DNA of 64,000 bases, taken from positions 83,468 through 147,467 of the forward strand of contig CALURG010000079.1 in NCBI GenBank assembly GCA_944323115.1, given 5' to 3'. This document shows positions 25,228 to 36,007 of the stretch, piece by piece. The DNA is from Candidatus Gastranaerophilales bacterium. Its GTDB lineage: Bacteria; Cyanobacteriota; Vampirovibrionia; Gastranaerophilales; Gastranaerophilaceae. The stretch's first letter is position 1; each line of letters starts with the position of its first letter. Under the pieces are notes generated by a model that did no database searches, was not told the origin of the DNA, and worked only from the letters and a program-made list of their open reading frames with translations. The translations under genes and the position numbers were made by a program.

Positions 25228-25596
25228 TTAAGTCTTTCTTGTAAACAAATTTTTTACACTGTTGTGTAAACCTTTGACAAGATTTTTAAACGGCTTGCAA
25301 AATTTGTATGCTGCCAGTGCCCCGCCGAAAATAAGTGTCCAACCCAAAATTTTTGAAATGGCACGTTTTTTTCTGCTTTGTTTCAATTCTTTTGAAGGTT
25401 TTTTTGAAGCAAGTTCGCCAAGAATCTGTTTAAAATGGTCTTCTCCCAGTTTCAACTCATCGTATACCGAATATTTATAAAACTGAGAAGGCGGGTTTAC
25501 TACAAACTTTCCGGGCTCAAATCTGTTTGAACCGTCAAGAGTGTACGCTCCCACAGGATAAAATGAATTGTTCAAGTTTGTGACAGGCATTGTCAT
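25228..25596 (-). CDS. Small single-span membrane protein, unknown family
   Basis: The 122-residue protein begins MTMPVTNLNNSFYPVG, then a polar domain to about 70, a basic stretch (KQSRKKRA), one membrane span (about 84-100, LGWTLIFGGALAAY), and a basic amphipathic tail ending FTRKT. The order basic patch, Gly/Ala-rich span, basic amphipathic tail is the same as in the 127-residue protein at 7576-7959, though overall identity is low. AAGGGAAG precedes the ATG. It is the first gene of a pair with the coiled-coil protein. Confidence 0.65.
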   Translation of the reverse strand: MTMPVTNLNNSFYPVGAYTLDGSNRFEPGKFVVNPPSQFYKYSVYDELKLGEDHFKQILGELASKKPSKELKQSRKKRAISKILGWTLIFGGALAAYKFCKPFKNLVKGLHNSVKNLFTRKT

Positions 25597-25775
25597 TTTG
25601 GACTTCCCTTTACTTCACTAATTATTTAAAACAACTCATCATGCATTTTTGCATAATTTAAGATTTTATTGTTAATTTTGTTACAAATATCAAAAATATA
25701 TAAAAATTGTTTAGTAATTTGTTTGCTGTTTAAGTAAAATAAACCTAAGGCTGATTTTAAATTAAAGGAAAAAGT

Positions 25776-27056
25776 ATGGAGAGATTTACAGGAGTAATAG
25801 GCATAGCGGTAATTTTGGGAATAGCATACGCTCTTTCAAACAACAAAAAAGCAATTTGCCTGAAAACAATAATTCCGGGTTTTATATTGCAGGTTTTGCT
25901 GGCGGTTTTTGTATTAAAAGTGCCTCTCGGACAAAAAATCTTCCATGCCATAGGATTGTTTATACAAAAAATTCTTGATTTTTCAAATGAAGGCGGAAAT
26001 TTTGTCTTTGGTGTTTTGACAAACAGCCCTTCTCGCATGGAAGAACTTTTTGGAGCCGGAGCAGGTTTCATTTTTGCTCTCAAACTTATTCCGACAATTA
26101 TTTTTATACTTATACTTGTTAACATTCTTTACTATTACGGAATTATGCAAAGAGTCGTAGAGTTTTGTGCAAAAATAATGTACAAACTGATGAATGTTTC
26201 AGGGGCAGAATCCCTTTCAAACATAGCTTCTGCCTTTGTCGGACAGGTAGAAGCACAGATTATGATTAAACCGTACCTTGCGACAATGACCATGTCGGAA
26301 CTTCTTGCTTCAATGACAGGGTCAATGGCATGTATAGCGGGCGGCGTTATGGCTATGTATGTGGGTATGGGTATACCGGCCGAATACCTTCTTGCGGCAT
26401 CTATTATGGCTGCACCCGGTGCACTTGTTATTTCAAAAATTGTTTATCCCGAAACAGAAGAATCTCAAACAAAAAATGAGGTAAAAGTAGAAATACAAAA
26501 AACTCATGTAAACCTCATAGATTCAATTGCACATGGTGCGTCAGACGGTATGAAAGTTTCTATCAATGTAATAGCTATGCTGATTGCTCTGACTGCTTTG
26601 ATTTCAATGGTTGATTGGATTTTGGGGCATGTCGGATTGTTTTTGGCAAATGTAGTTCATATGAATCTTTCTTTTATACACATTGATTTGACTCATCTGT
26701 CTTTGAAAGAAATACTGGGAAGCATTTTTTCACTGTTTGCACTTGTTATGGGTGTTCCGTTTAAAGAAGCAATTGATGTAGGTTCTTTGATGGGGACAAA
26801 GCTTGTGTTTAATGAATTTATTGCTTACCTTGATTTGACATCAATGAAAGAATTTTTGAGTCCGAAAAGTATAATTATTGCATCATTTGCACTCTGCGGA
26901 TTTGCAAATCTCGGCTCCATAGCAATTCAAATCGGAGGTATCGGAGAACTTGCTCCAAACAGAAGAAAAGACCTTGCAAAACTCGGAGTGAAAGCTCTTG
27001 TCTGCGGAACACTGGCATCATATCTTTCCGCCTGCATTGCGGGAATGTTATTGTAA
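25776..27056 (+). CDS. NupC-type concentrative nucleoside transporter
   Basis: A 426-residue inner-membrane nucleoside importer of the CNT family, driven by H+ or Na+. Family blocks are FVFGVL near 70, FALKLIPTIIF, FVGQVEAQIMIKPYLATMT (the conserved EA motif), MTGSMACIAGGVMAMYVGMG, and LAASIMAAPGALVISKI. The C-terminal half carries VGSLMGTKLVFNEFIAYLDL and FANLGSIAIQIGGIG, both CNT signatures. AAGGAAAA precedes the ATG. Downstream dedA follows by 29 nt, so they may be co-transcribed. Together with deoC it implies nucleoside salvage. Confidence 0.93.
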   Translation: MERFTGVIGIAVILGIAYALSNNKKAICLKTIIPGFILQVLLAVFVLKVPLGQKIFHAIGLFIQKILDFSNEGGNFVFGVLTNSPSRMEELFGAGAGFIFALKLIPTIIFILILVNILYYYGIMQRVVEFCAKIMYKLMNVSGAESLSNIASAFVGQVEAQIMIKPYLATMTMSELLASMTGSMACIAGGVMAMYVGMGIPAEYLLAASIMAAPGALVISKIVYPETEESQTKNEVKVEIQKTHVNLIDSIAHGASDGMKVSINVIAMLIALTALISMVDWILGHVGLFLANVVHMNLSFIHIDLTHLSLKEILGSIFSLFALVMGVPFKEAIDVGSLMGTKLVFNEFIAYLDLTSMKEFLSPKSIIIASFALCGFANLGSIAIQIGGIGELAPNRRKDLAKLGVKALVCGTLASYLSACIAGMLL

Positions 27057-27085
27057 ATCGGAAATTTAAAAAACGGGGATACAAC

Positions 27086-27706
27086 ATGCTTGATACAATT
27101 TTGGGACATTTAATAAATTTTATTGAACACGTAGTTACATCAATGGGACCGCTCGGAATAAGCCTTTTAATGGCAATAGAATCCTGCAACATACCTCTGC
27201 CGAGCGAAGCTATATTGCCGTTTGCCGGATATCTTGTATCAAAAGGCGTATTTAATTTTCATGTTGCCGCTTGGGCCGGTGCCTTCGGCTGTGTTTTGGG
27301 GTCAATACCGTCATATTATCTTGGATATTTCGGAGGACGTACGTTTGTTGAAAAATACGGCAAATGGTTTCTTGTCAGCAAAAAAGACCTTGAAGACGCT
27401 GACAAATGGGTTGAAAAATACGGCGACTGGGCGTTTTTTATATGCAGGATGTTACCCGTTGTAAGAACGTTCATCTCCCTTCCGGCCGGCATACTTCGTG
27501 CAAAGAAAAGGTTTTTCTTTACTTTTACATTTTTGGGTTCATTGATATGGAGCTATGTTTTAGTTTATGTCGGAGTAAAAATGGGACAAAATATTGAGGC
27601 TTTCAAACATCTTTGGCACAAATTTGACATAGCTATTGTGGTTGTTTGTTTTGTTCTTGGAGTTCTTTATTTGTACAAGCATTTCAAGCATTTGAAAGAG
27701 TCTTAA
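27086..27706 (+). CDS. DedA/VTT-family membrane protein
   Basis: A 206-residue member of the DedA family, linked to undecaprenyl-phosphate or phospholipid recycling across the membrane. Motifs are ESCNIPLPSEAILPFAGYL near residue 32, the GS-rich loop with YYLGYFGGR, and CRMLPVVRTFISLPAGI near 125, with the conserved arginines. Several hydrophobic segments end with a basic tail. GGGGAT lies before the ATG. It follows the nucleoside transporter by 29 nt. Confidence 0.92.
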   Translation: MLDTILGHLINFIEHVVTSMGPLGISLLMAIESCNIPLPSEAILPFAGYLVSKGVFNFHVAAWAGAFGCVLGSIPSYYLGYFGGRTFVEKYGKWFLVSKKDLEDADKWVEKYGDWAFFICRMLPVVRTFISLPAGILRAKKRFFFTFTFLGSLIWSYVLVYVGVKMGQNIEAFKHLWHKFDIAIVVVCFVLGVLYLYKHFKHLKES

Positions 27707-27818
27707 ATATTAAGTTTTGTCACTCTAAAAATTTTTCAAACTTTCCACCAAACATCGTTTACTATATACTTTTTATGGATAGCAATTTGATACAAGAGTA
27801 ATCTCAGGAGTTAACAAC

Positions 27819-29276
27819 ATGGCAGTCAGCAATTTATACGCAATCATTTTGGCAGGCGGTTCGGGTACAAGATTGTGGCCGTTAAGCAGAGAGCTTCATC
27901 CGAAACAGCTTATGAAAATAGAAGGAGATTACACTCTGTTTCAGTCTGCTTTTATAAGACTTGTCAACAGTGTTGATGACAAAAATATTTTGAGTGTAAC
28001 AAACGTTAAACTTGAGTCTCAGGTAAAAACCCAGCTGGCTGAAATGCAGGAAAAATTTTGCAGAAAATCAAGCTATCGTGTGATTACGGAACCCGAAGGA
28101 AAAGGAACAGCACCGGCTATTGCACTCGCCATAAAATACATAGAAAAACTTCAACAGGACAAAAACACAGATGAAGATGCAATAATTGTTGCCGTACCGT
28201 CTGACAATTTAATTTCCGACAACAAAAAATTTGCCGACGCAATCACCGAAGGAATAAAACTTGCAAAAGAAAATTACATAGTTACATTCGGTGTAAAACC
28301 TGATAGAGCCGATACCGGGCTTGGATACATAAAAACAAAAAACAACAAAAAAATTAAAGAAGTTTCAAGAAAAAGTTTTAAAGTTGAAACATTTATTGAA
28401 AAACCCGACAAAGAAACAGCTCAAGAATTTCTTGATTCTGACAAATATTACTGGAACAGCGGTATGTTTGTGTTCAAAGCTTCCGTAATGATGGCCGAAT
28501 TGAAAAAATACGAGCCGGATATTGTAAGAATAGTTAAAAATGCAGAAATCTCTTCACAAACACCGACAATCCCGTATCTTGATTTTGAAGAAATGCCGGA
28601 TATATCCATAGATTACGCTGTTATGGAAAATTCAAAAAAACTGGCAATGGTTCCTCTCGGTTGTGATTGGCGAGATGTAGGTTCTTGGGAAGCTGTCTAT
28701 GCAATTTCCGAAAAAGATGAAAACGGCAATTATTTGATGGGTAACGTAATCGACCTTGACAGCAAAGATTCTATGGTTTATTCAACATCAAAGCTTATTA
28801 CTACAATTGGTCTTGAAAATGTAGTGGTTGTAGAAACTGAAGACGCAGTACTTGTTTGTGACAGAGAACGCTCTCAAGACGTCAAAAAAATAGTCAGCCA
28901 CCTAAAAGAAAGACACGACGAAACTCAATATTCCCACAAAACAGTTTATCGTCCTTGGGGTTACTATACAGTGCTGAATCAAGGCAAAGGCTTTTTGACA
29001 AAATGTATTTATGTAAATCCCGGTGCCAGCCTGAGCGTGCAGCTGCACCATCACAGAAGCGAACATTGGGTTGTTGTTGAAGGCAAGGCTCTTGTTCTTA
29101 AAGGTGAAGAATATTTTGAACTTGAAAACGGTGACAGCATTGACCTCGCTGTTGAAGAAAAACATTCATTGAAAAATCCGTACGACGAACCGTTGAAAAT
29201 TCTTGAAGTTCAAAAAGGCGATATATTAGACGAAAATGATATAGTCCGGTTTGAAGATATGTACGGCAGAGTATAA
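27819..29276 (+). CDS. manC: Mannose-1-phosphate guanylyltransferase / mannose-6-phosphate isomerase
   Basis: Bifunctional enzyme that makes GDP-mannose for polysaccharides and glycans. The 485-residue length is that of the fused type. The nucleotidyltransferase domain has ILAGGSGTRLWPLSR at 9-23 and HPKQL, FVEKP-like TFIEKPD, and YYWNSGMFVF. The C-terminal cupin isomerase domain has PWGYYTVL, LHHHRSEHWVVVEG and IEVQKG-like LEVQKG. AGGAGT is the ribosome site. It stands alone, closed by a bidirectional terminator. Confidence 0.96.
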   Translation: MAVSNLYAIILAGGSGTRLWPLSRELHPKQLMKIEGDYTLFQSAFIRLVNSVDDKNILSVTNVKLESQVKTQLAEMQEKFCRKSSYRVITEPEGKGTAPAIALAIKYIEKLQQDKNTDEDAIIVAVPSDNLISDNKKFADAITEGIKLAKENYIVTFGVKPDRADTGLGYIKTKNNKKIKEVSRKSFKVETFIEKPDKETAQEFLDSDKYYWNSGMFVFKASVMMAELKKYEPDIVRIVKNAEISSQTPTIPYLDFEEMPDISIDYAVMENSKKLAMVPLGCDWRDVGSWEAVYAISEKDENGNYLMGNVIDLDSKDSMVYSTSKLITTIGLENVVVVETEDAVLVCDRERSQDVKKIVSHLKERHDETQYSHKTVYRPWGYYTVLNQGKGFLTKCIYVNPGASLSVQLHHHRSEHWVVVEGKALVLKGEEYFELENGDSIDLAVEEKHSLKNPYDEPLKILEVQKGDILDENDIVRFEDMYGRV

Positions 29277-29368
29277 TCGTACTCAATTCTATTTTTATAG
29301 AATATAGTGCCCGGCAGTTTTTTAAAAATTCTCTACTCAGAGTTTTGCTCTGATTATTTGCAAAAAAC

Positions 29369-29405
29369 AAACAGGACAAGCTTTAATAAAATACCTGTCC
29401 TGTTT
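29369..29405. terminator. Bidirectional terminator between manC and atpC
   Basis: Arms AAACAGGACA (29369-29378) and TGTCCTGTTT (29396-29405) with a 17-nt loop, followed by T-rich sequence on each strand. It lies between two convergent genes and can serve both. Confidence 0.8.
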
Positions 29406-29437
29406 TATTGTTAATAATTATTTGTCATGTGGAAATT

Positions 29438-29842
29438 TTATTTTTGCATTGCCGCTTTGAGTCTGGCCATCGCTTTAGCGAGTGCAATTTGTGCTCTTGC
29501 ATTGTCAATTTCCACATCGTGTGAGCCAAGTCTTGCTTCTGCTCTTTCTTTGGCGGATTTTGCTCTTGTGACATCAATATCACTGCCTTTTTCTGCCAAA
29601 TCAGTCAATATAAGAGCTTCATTGTCTTTGAACTGAAAAATTCCGCCCATAGTGGTGAAATATTCCATTTTTCCGTTTTCTTCAGCTCTGGTAACTCCTA
29701 TATCCAAAGCAGCCATAAAAGGCTGGTGGTCAGGCAAAATACCAAACTCACCTTCAACGCTTTTTGAATAAATCGCGTCAACTTCTTCATTAAAGAGTTC
29801 TTTTTCATGAGTAATTATTTTAAGATTTATTTTTTTTGTCAT
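29438..29842 (-). CDS. atpC: F1 ATP synthase epsilon subunit
   Basis: A 134-residue regulatory central-stalk subunit of F1. The N-terminal beta-sandwich contains SVEGEFGILPDHQPFMAALD, and the C-terminal helical hairpin contains the Ala-rich RAKSAKERAEARL segment. I chose ATG 29842, with AAGG 7 nt upstream, over a TTG two codons earlier. It follows atpD by about 71 nt. A beta-epsilon pair apart from the other ATP synthase genes is the cyanobacterial arrangement. Confidence 0.95.
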   Translation of the reverse strand: MTKKINLKIITHEKELFNEEVDAIYSKSVEGEFGILPDHQPFMAALDIGVTRAEENGKMEYFTTMGGIFQFKDNEALILTDLAEKGSDIDVTRAKSAKERAEARLGSHDVEIDNARAQIALAKAMARLKAAMQK

Positions 29843-29913
29843 ATTCAACCTTCACATATTCTTATGCGATTTTGGTTTTTGCTAAAACCTTTGCAGCACA
29901 AGCTTTTATCAGC

Positions 29914-31338
<1,425 letters not shown>

Positions 31339-31473
31339 TTATTTCTTTTACAATATAGATTCATTATACAATTTTAATTATTTTTATACAAACATGTAAT
31401 TTTTCAATGATACAAAAGGAGGAGTTTATACAAATTTGCAGTATTTCAACAATTTTTTAATTTATGCGAAAGT

Positions 31474-32232
31474 TTAATTTCTCACGCAAATACCGTCACA
31501 AGCCAAGTCAGATTTTAATTTTCTTATAGGAAGAGTATTAAAATGGAAAATAGACGCCGCAAGAGCAGCATCTGCATTTGCAAGCTTGAACACGTCACAA
31601 AAATGCTTGGAATCAGCACCCGCTCCGCCTGATGCAATAACAGGAATATTTGTATTTTCCACAACAAGTTTTGTCATTTCTATATCAAAACCTTTTTGAG
31701 TTCCGTCAGCGTCCATTGATGTCAAAAGAATTTCGCCGGCACCAAGTTTTTGGACTGTTTTGACCCAGTCGATAAGCTTTATGCCGGTATTTTTTTGACC
31801 CGCATTGATAAATACATAAAAATCATTGTCAATTCTCCTGCCGTCAACGGCAACAACAACACATTGCGAACCAAAATAAGAAGCCGCTTTTTCAATCAAA
31901 TCAGGTGTTTTTACAGCCTGAGAATTTATTGATATTTTGTCGGCACCTGCACGCAGCAAAGAATGCATATCTTCTATAGTTTTTATCCCGCCTCCTACTG
32001 TAAAAGGAATAAAAACCTGTTTTGCTACTTGTTCAACCATATTAACTGTGGTTTTTCGTGCTTCATTTGTTGCCGTAATATCAAGAAAAACAAGTTCATC
32101 CGCTCCTTCATCGCTATATTTTTTTGCGAGAGCAACAGGATTTCCTGCATATTTCAAATTTTCAAAATTTACGCCTTTTACAGTCTGTCCGTCTTTTACA
32201 TCAAGGCATGGAATAATTCTTTTTGCTAACAT
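31474..32232 (-). CDS. hisF: Imidazole glycerol phosphate synthase cyclase subunit
   Basis: The HisF barrel that closes the imidazole ring using ammonia from HisH. At 252 residues it is normal in length. Catalytic aspartates lie in CLDVKDG (D11) and VVAVDGRR (about 130); phosphate-binding loops are GGGI and ASGGAG, and the C-terminal phrase ALAASIFHF is typical. No other his gene is present, so the histidine genes are scattered. No ribosome site is obvious before the ATG. Confidence 0.96.
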   Translation of the reverse strand: MLAKRIIPCLDVKDGQTVKGVNFENLKYAGNPVALAKKYSDEGADELVFLDITATNEARKTTVNMVEQVAKQVFIPFTVGGGIKTIEDMHSLLRAGADKISINSQAVKTPDLIEKAASYFGSQCVVVAVDGRRIDNDFYVFINAGQKNTGIKLIDWVKTVQKLGAGEILLTSMDADGTQKGFDIEMTKLVVENTNIPVIASGGAGADSKHFCDVFKLANADAALAASIFHFNTLPIRKLKSDLACDGICVRN

Positions 32233-32297
32233 ATTTTTGCTGCCGTTTTATTTTTGTATGTTGTAATCTTTAAATCAAAAAAGTGCTGCTTTTTATT

Positions 32298-32948
32298 TTA
32301 CTGCACTATTGCCACACCGGAGCTTGTACCCAGCCTGTCTGCACCTGCGGCAATCAAAGCAAGTGCTTTTTCCTTGTCTCTGATTCCGCCGGAAGCTTTC
32401 ACTCCAAGACCGTATGGTTTTACTGTCTTTGCCATAAGTTCCACATCTTCAACTTTTGCTCCGACGCCGTTTTTTACAAATCCTGTTGATGTTTTGACAA
32501 AATCCGCTTTTGCTTCAACACAAATTTCACAAGCTTTTTTTATTTCATCTTTTTCAAGAAGGTCTGTTTCCAGTATAACTTTTAACGGTTTATCACCGCA
32601 GGATTTTTTTACTGTTTCAATATCTGTTTTGACTGTTTCGTAGTTTTTGTTTTTTATTTCAGAAACATTCAAAACCATGTCGATTTCATCAGCACCGTCT
32701 TCTATTGCCTTTTTCGCTTCAAAAGCTTTCACGTCGCTTCTGCTTGCTCCGAGAGGAAACCCTACCACAGTGACAACTTTTACATTTGAACCTTTCAGTG
32801 CCGAAACTGCATCAGCAACATTGACAGGGTTTACGCAGACTCCCAAAAAATTATTTTCTTTTGCTTCAGCGTAAAGTTTTTGCAAATCTTCTTTTTTTGC
32901 ATCCTGTTTCAGGAGTGTGTGTTCTATATATTTCGACAAATCTTTCAT
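32298..32948 (-). CDS. deoC: Deoxyribose-phosphate aldolase
   Basis: Class I aldolase converting 2-deoxyribose 5-phosphate to glyceraldehyde 3-phosphate and acetaldehyde. The 216-residue protein shows IEHTLLK at the start, VVGFPLG, DEIDMVLN with the catalytic Asp, the Schiff-base lysine in FVKTSTGF (about 152), and VKASGGIRD. AAGGAAT precedes the ATG. With the CNT transporter it supports use of scavenged deoxynucleosides as carbon source. Confidence 0.96.
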   Translation of the reverse strand: MKDLSKYIEHTLLKQDAKKEDLQKLYAEAKENNFLGVCVNPVNVADAVSALKGSNVKVVTVVGFPLGASRSDVKAFEAKKAIEDGADEIDMVLNVSEIKNKNYETVKTDIETVKKSCGDKPLKVILETDLLEKDEIKKACEICVEAKADFVKTSTGFVKNGVGAKVEDVELMAKTVKPYGLGVKASGGIRDKEKALALIAAGADRLGTSSGVAIVQ

Positions 32949-33009
32949 CTCAAATTCCTTTTTTGCTAAAAATTCTTATTTAATGTGCAAATTAAAACAA
33001 ATATTTAAG

Positions 33010-33771
33010 TTATCTTGTCATTTCCAATATTTGTCCCGACTTAATTTTTTTGGGTGAAAACTGTTCTATATGCTGTTTTAAGATATTAAAACAAAAATCA
33101 CATATTTTTTCCGTTGCAAGCTCGTCATATCTGGTTTTTGCGTCAAAATCAAGCTGTAGAAGGGTAATTAAAAAATCTCTGATTTTATGGTGAAGTTTTA
33201 CCGATTTAAAAAGTCCTTTTGCACATTCTTCACAGATTGTACCGCCGTTTTGGGCAGAAAAGCGGATATTTTCTTTGTCAAGTTTTCCTCCGCAGCACAC
33301 ACAAGATTCGAGTTCGAGAGAATAGCCTGCTATGTGTGTTATTTTAAGCTGGAATTTTATCACAGAAATCAAAAGCTCAACCTTGTTTTCGGAAATCGAT
33401 ATTGCCTCCAGAGTTTTGTACAAAAGATTGTATATTTCTTCGCTGTTTGGATCATTTTCCACACCAAAACAGTTAACTATCTCTGAGCAGTAAATAGAAT
33501 AAAACAGTTTGTCTATATCTTTTCTGCTGTTTTTAAAAGTATTTAAAGCTTCTGCCTGACAGATAGTGTTGAGATTTTTGCCTTTACGCATAAGAAGCTT
33601 ATTTGCAATAAGCATATCCATTCTGCCGCCGAGTTTGCTTGTTGTTTTTTTCACACCTTTGGCCACACCTTTTATTATTCCTTTTTCTTTGGAATACATA
33701 ACAACAATCTTGTCTGTTTCGCTAAGATTGTACGATTTTAGGTTTATGGCATTGGTAGTAAAGTTTTGCAT
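33010..33771 (-). CDS. recO: DNA repair protein RecO
   Basis: RecO anneals single strands and loads RecA with RecR at gaps. The 253-residue protein has an N-terminal OB fold (residues 5-80, with VVMYSKEKGIIKGVAKGVKK), a helical domain, and a Cys4 zinc site formed by CVCCG (about 151-155) and CEEC (about 177-180). GGGGAGA directly precedes the ATG. Neighbours are deoC downstream and pilT upstream, all on the minus strand with gaps of about 60-70 nt. Confidence 0.93.
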   Translation of the reverse strand: MQNFTTNAINLKSYNLSETDKIVVMYSKEKGIIKGVAKGVKKTTSKLGGRMDMLIANKLLMRKGKNLNTICQAEALNTFKNSRKDIDKLFYSIYCSEIVNCFGVENDPNSEEIYNLLYKTLEAISISENKVELLISVIKFQLKITHIAGYSLELESCVCCGGKLDKENIRFSAQNGGTICEECAKGLFKSVKLHHKIRDFLITLLQLDFDAKTRYDELATEKICDFCFNILKQHIEQFSPKKIKSGQILEMTR

Positions 33772-33840
33772 TCTCCCCGCACCCGGTTTTTAGAAGTCTG
33801 TCCAGTTTTTCTAAAACATGTTTAAACCGCAGTTTTAAAA

Positions 33841-34962
33841 TCAAAACTGAATATCAAAAGTCTCTCTGGTTCCGTGATATGCTCCTCTGAGCATTTGTTC
33901 TATCTCAACTTTGTTGTCAGAAACATCTATCGCTGTTTCTTTGGAAATTAAACCTTCTTTGATAAGTTGAAGAAGCGACATGTTCATCGTAATCATGTCA
34001 TTGTACGAACCTTTTTTGACAAGGTCATAAATTTGTTCAAGCTCGTCTTTTATAATAAAGTCCTTAATTGTAGGCGTAACAACCATAATCTCACATGCCG
34101 GTATACGGCCGTGACCTGATTTTAGAGGCAGAAGTTTCTGTGCAACACAAGCTTTTAGTGTCTCGGCAAGCTGCTTGCGAATATTGTCTCTGTCTTGAGG
34201 ATCATACATACCGACAATTCTGTTTACCGTTTGAATTGCATCATTTGTGTGTAAAGAAGCAATAACAAGGTGTCCGGTTTCAGCAGCTTTCAGTGCACTT
34301 GAAAGAGTCTCTATGTCTCTGATTTCCCCGATAAGAATAACATCCGGATCTTGTCTCAGGGCATATTTTACACCGTCAGGAAAAGAAAGCGTATCTATTT
34401 CCACCTGTCTTTGGGTGATAATACAATTTTTGTTTGAATAAATGAACTCTATCGGGTCTTCAATGGTAATAATATGTTTACGTTCATTTTTGTTTATCAA
34501 ATCAATCAAAGACGCAATGGTTGTAGATTTACCGGAACCCGTAGGGCCTGTGACGAGAACTATGCCGCTGTGGAATTTTGCAAAAAGATTCAATGCCGGA
34601 GGAAGATGCAAATCCTTGAAAGACGGTATTTCATAAGGAATAATTCTAAATACCAGTGAAGTATTTCCAAGCTGTCTGGCAAGATTTATTCTGAATCTTG
34701 AAATACCTTTTATTTCGTAAGAAAAATCCAAGTCAAAAGCCGATTGAACTTTTGTTCTGAGATATTTGGGCAGCACCACATTCAAAACATGAGAAATGTC
34801 TTTTTCTTTTATTACAGGATAATTTGTTTTTACAATTTTCCCGTCTTTTCTGACAACAGGAACTTCGTCTATACGCAGATGAACATCCGATGCACCCTCT
34901 TGTACAGCTTTTTTCAAAAATTCATTAATATCAAAAATAGCTTCATATTTTTCCACAGGCAT
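33841..34962 (-). CDS. pilT: PilT-like type IV pilus retraction ATPase
   Basis: Hexameric ATPase powering pilus retraction. The PAS-like N-domain has GASDVHLR at 23-30; Walker A GPTGSGKST is at 139-147; then the Asp box TIEDPIEFI, Walker B DVILIGEIRD and His box HLVIASLHT. The usual GEMRD is GEIRD here. Length is 373. The AGAGGAG site is only 1-2 nt from the ATG but about 7 nt from an in-frame GTG two codons on (34956), which may be the real start. Together with the prepilin at 54886 it indicates a type IV pilus or related fibre system. Confidence 0.93.
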   Translation of the reverse strand: MPVEKYEAIFDINEFLKKAVQEGASDVHLRIDEVPVVRKDGKIVKTNYPVIKEKDISHVLNVVLPKYLRTKVQSAFDLDFSYEIKGISRFRINLARQLGNTSLVFRIIPYEIPSFKDLHLPPALNLFAKFHSGIVLVTGPTGSGKSTTIASLIDLINKNERKHIITIEDPIEFIYSNKNCIITQRQVEIDTLSFPDGVKYALRQDPDVILIGEIRDIETLSSALKAAETGHLVIASLHTNDAIQTVNRIVGMYDPQDRDNIRKQLAETLKACVAQKLLPLKSGHGRIPACEIMVVTPTIKDFIIKDELEQIYDLVKKGSYNDMITMNMSLLQLIKEGLISKETAIDVSDNKVEIEQMLRGAYHGTRETFDIQF

Positions 34963-35110
34963 TCTCCTCTGCTTTATATTGTAACCTTTTTCTTTTACAA
35001 AATAAACAAATTTATATTAATTCATATATTTGTTGGAGAATCATTTTAAAAAAAGCTGTTTCAAAGCAAGATTTGTAATCCTTTCAAAAAAATAAAATAC
35101 AAAATTCTGG

Positions 35111-35116
35111 TACAAT
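35111..35116 (+). promoter_or_regulatory. Extended -10 box 7 nt before the ABC permease start
   Basis: TGGTACAAT ends 7 nt before the ATG at 35124. With no ribosome binding site between them, transcription would begin at or next to the start codon. No good -35 is visible, consistent with an extended -10 promoter. Confidence 0.55.
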
Positions 35117-35123
35117 AATATCA

Positions 35124-36005
35124 ATGAAAATGTTAGAAAAAAAATCTGTCAGCAATACCTGCTTTCATTTTCGAAAGTTATTTTTGCTGCCTGCCTTTGC
35201 GGGTACTTTTGTTTTTATTATTATACCGATATTCTTTTCTTTTTTCCTGAGTTTTTGCCATTGGAATCTTTTATCCGATATAGATTTTGCAGGATTGGAA
35301 AATTACAAAAGTCTTTTGGCGGATAATTCATTCAAAATGATATTAAAAAACACATTTGTATTTGCAATATCAACAACGATAATCTCAATCATAATACCGC
35401 TTGTTCTTGCCGCATGCATAAACAGCAAAATCAGGGGAAGTGAGTTTTTTAAGACAGCATATTTTCTTCCTTTTATTACTCCAATGATTGTTGCCGCAAT
35501 AGTTTGGGAGTGGATTTTTGACCCAAATTGCGGACTTTTGAATTTTTTGCTGAAAACGCACATAAATTGGCTGTATGACACAAACACGGCAATGATTGCA
35601 TTGATAATTGTATCTTCGTGGAAACTTATCGGATACAATATGGTAATCTTTTTATCCGGTTTTTCTTCAATAAACCAAAACCTTTATGAATCGGCAAAAA
35701 CAGACGGAGCAAATCCGCTGCAAGCTTTCTTTTTTATTACGATTCCGCTTTTAAGCCCGACTGTCTTTTTTGTTTTGATAATTACGACAATTTCTTCTTT
35801 TCAGGTCTTTGACCTTATTTACCTTATGACAAAAGGCGGACCGCTTGAGAGTACAAATGTTCTTGTTTACTGGATATACAAAAACGCATTTGAATATTTC
35901 AATATAGGGCAGGCTTCAGCAGGTGCTTATATATTGTTTTTAATTGTTTTTTGTTTAACTGCCGTACAATGGCTGATTCGTAAAAAATGGGTAATTAACG
36001 AATAA
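35124..36005 (+). CDS. Sugar ABC transporter permease (MalF/UgpA type)
   Basis: A 293-residue inner-membrane permease with six hydrophobic segments. It carries the EAA loop YESAKTDGANPLQAFFFITI (about 190-210), which docks the ATPase, and the typical FFKTAYFLPFITPMIVAAIVW and LMTKGGPLESTNVL segments of CUT1 sugar importers. The second permease, ATPase and binding protein are not adjacent; a binding protein of the right type is at 22071. It converges end-to-end with the GH13 gene (2 nt apart), a possible functional link to glucan-derived sugars. Confidence 0.92.
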   Translation: MKMLEKKSVSNTCFHFRKLFLLPAFAGTFVFIIIPIFFSFFLSFCHWNLLSDIDFAGLENYKSLLADNSFKMILKNTFVFAISTTIISIIIPLVLAACINSKIRGSEFFKTAYFLPFITPMIVAAIVWEWIFDPNCGLLNFLLKTHINWLYDTNTAMIALIIVSSWKLIGYNMVIFLSGFSSINQNLYESAKTDGANPLQAFFFITIPLLSPTVFFVLIITTISSFQVFDLIYLMTKGGPLESTNVLVYWIYKNAFEYFNIGQASAGAYILFLIVFCLTAVQWLIRKKWVINE

Positions 36006-36007
36006 AA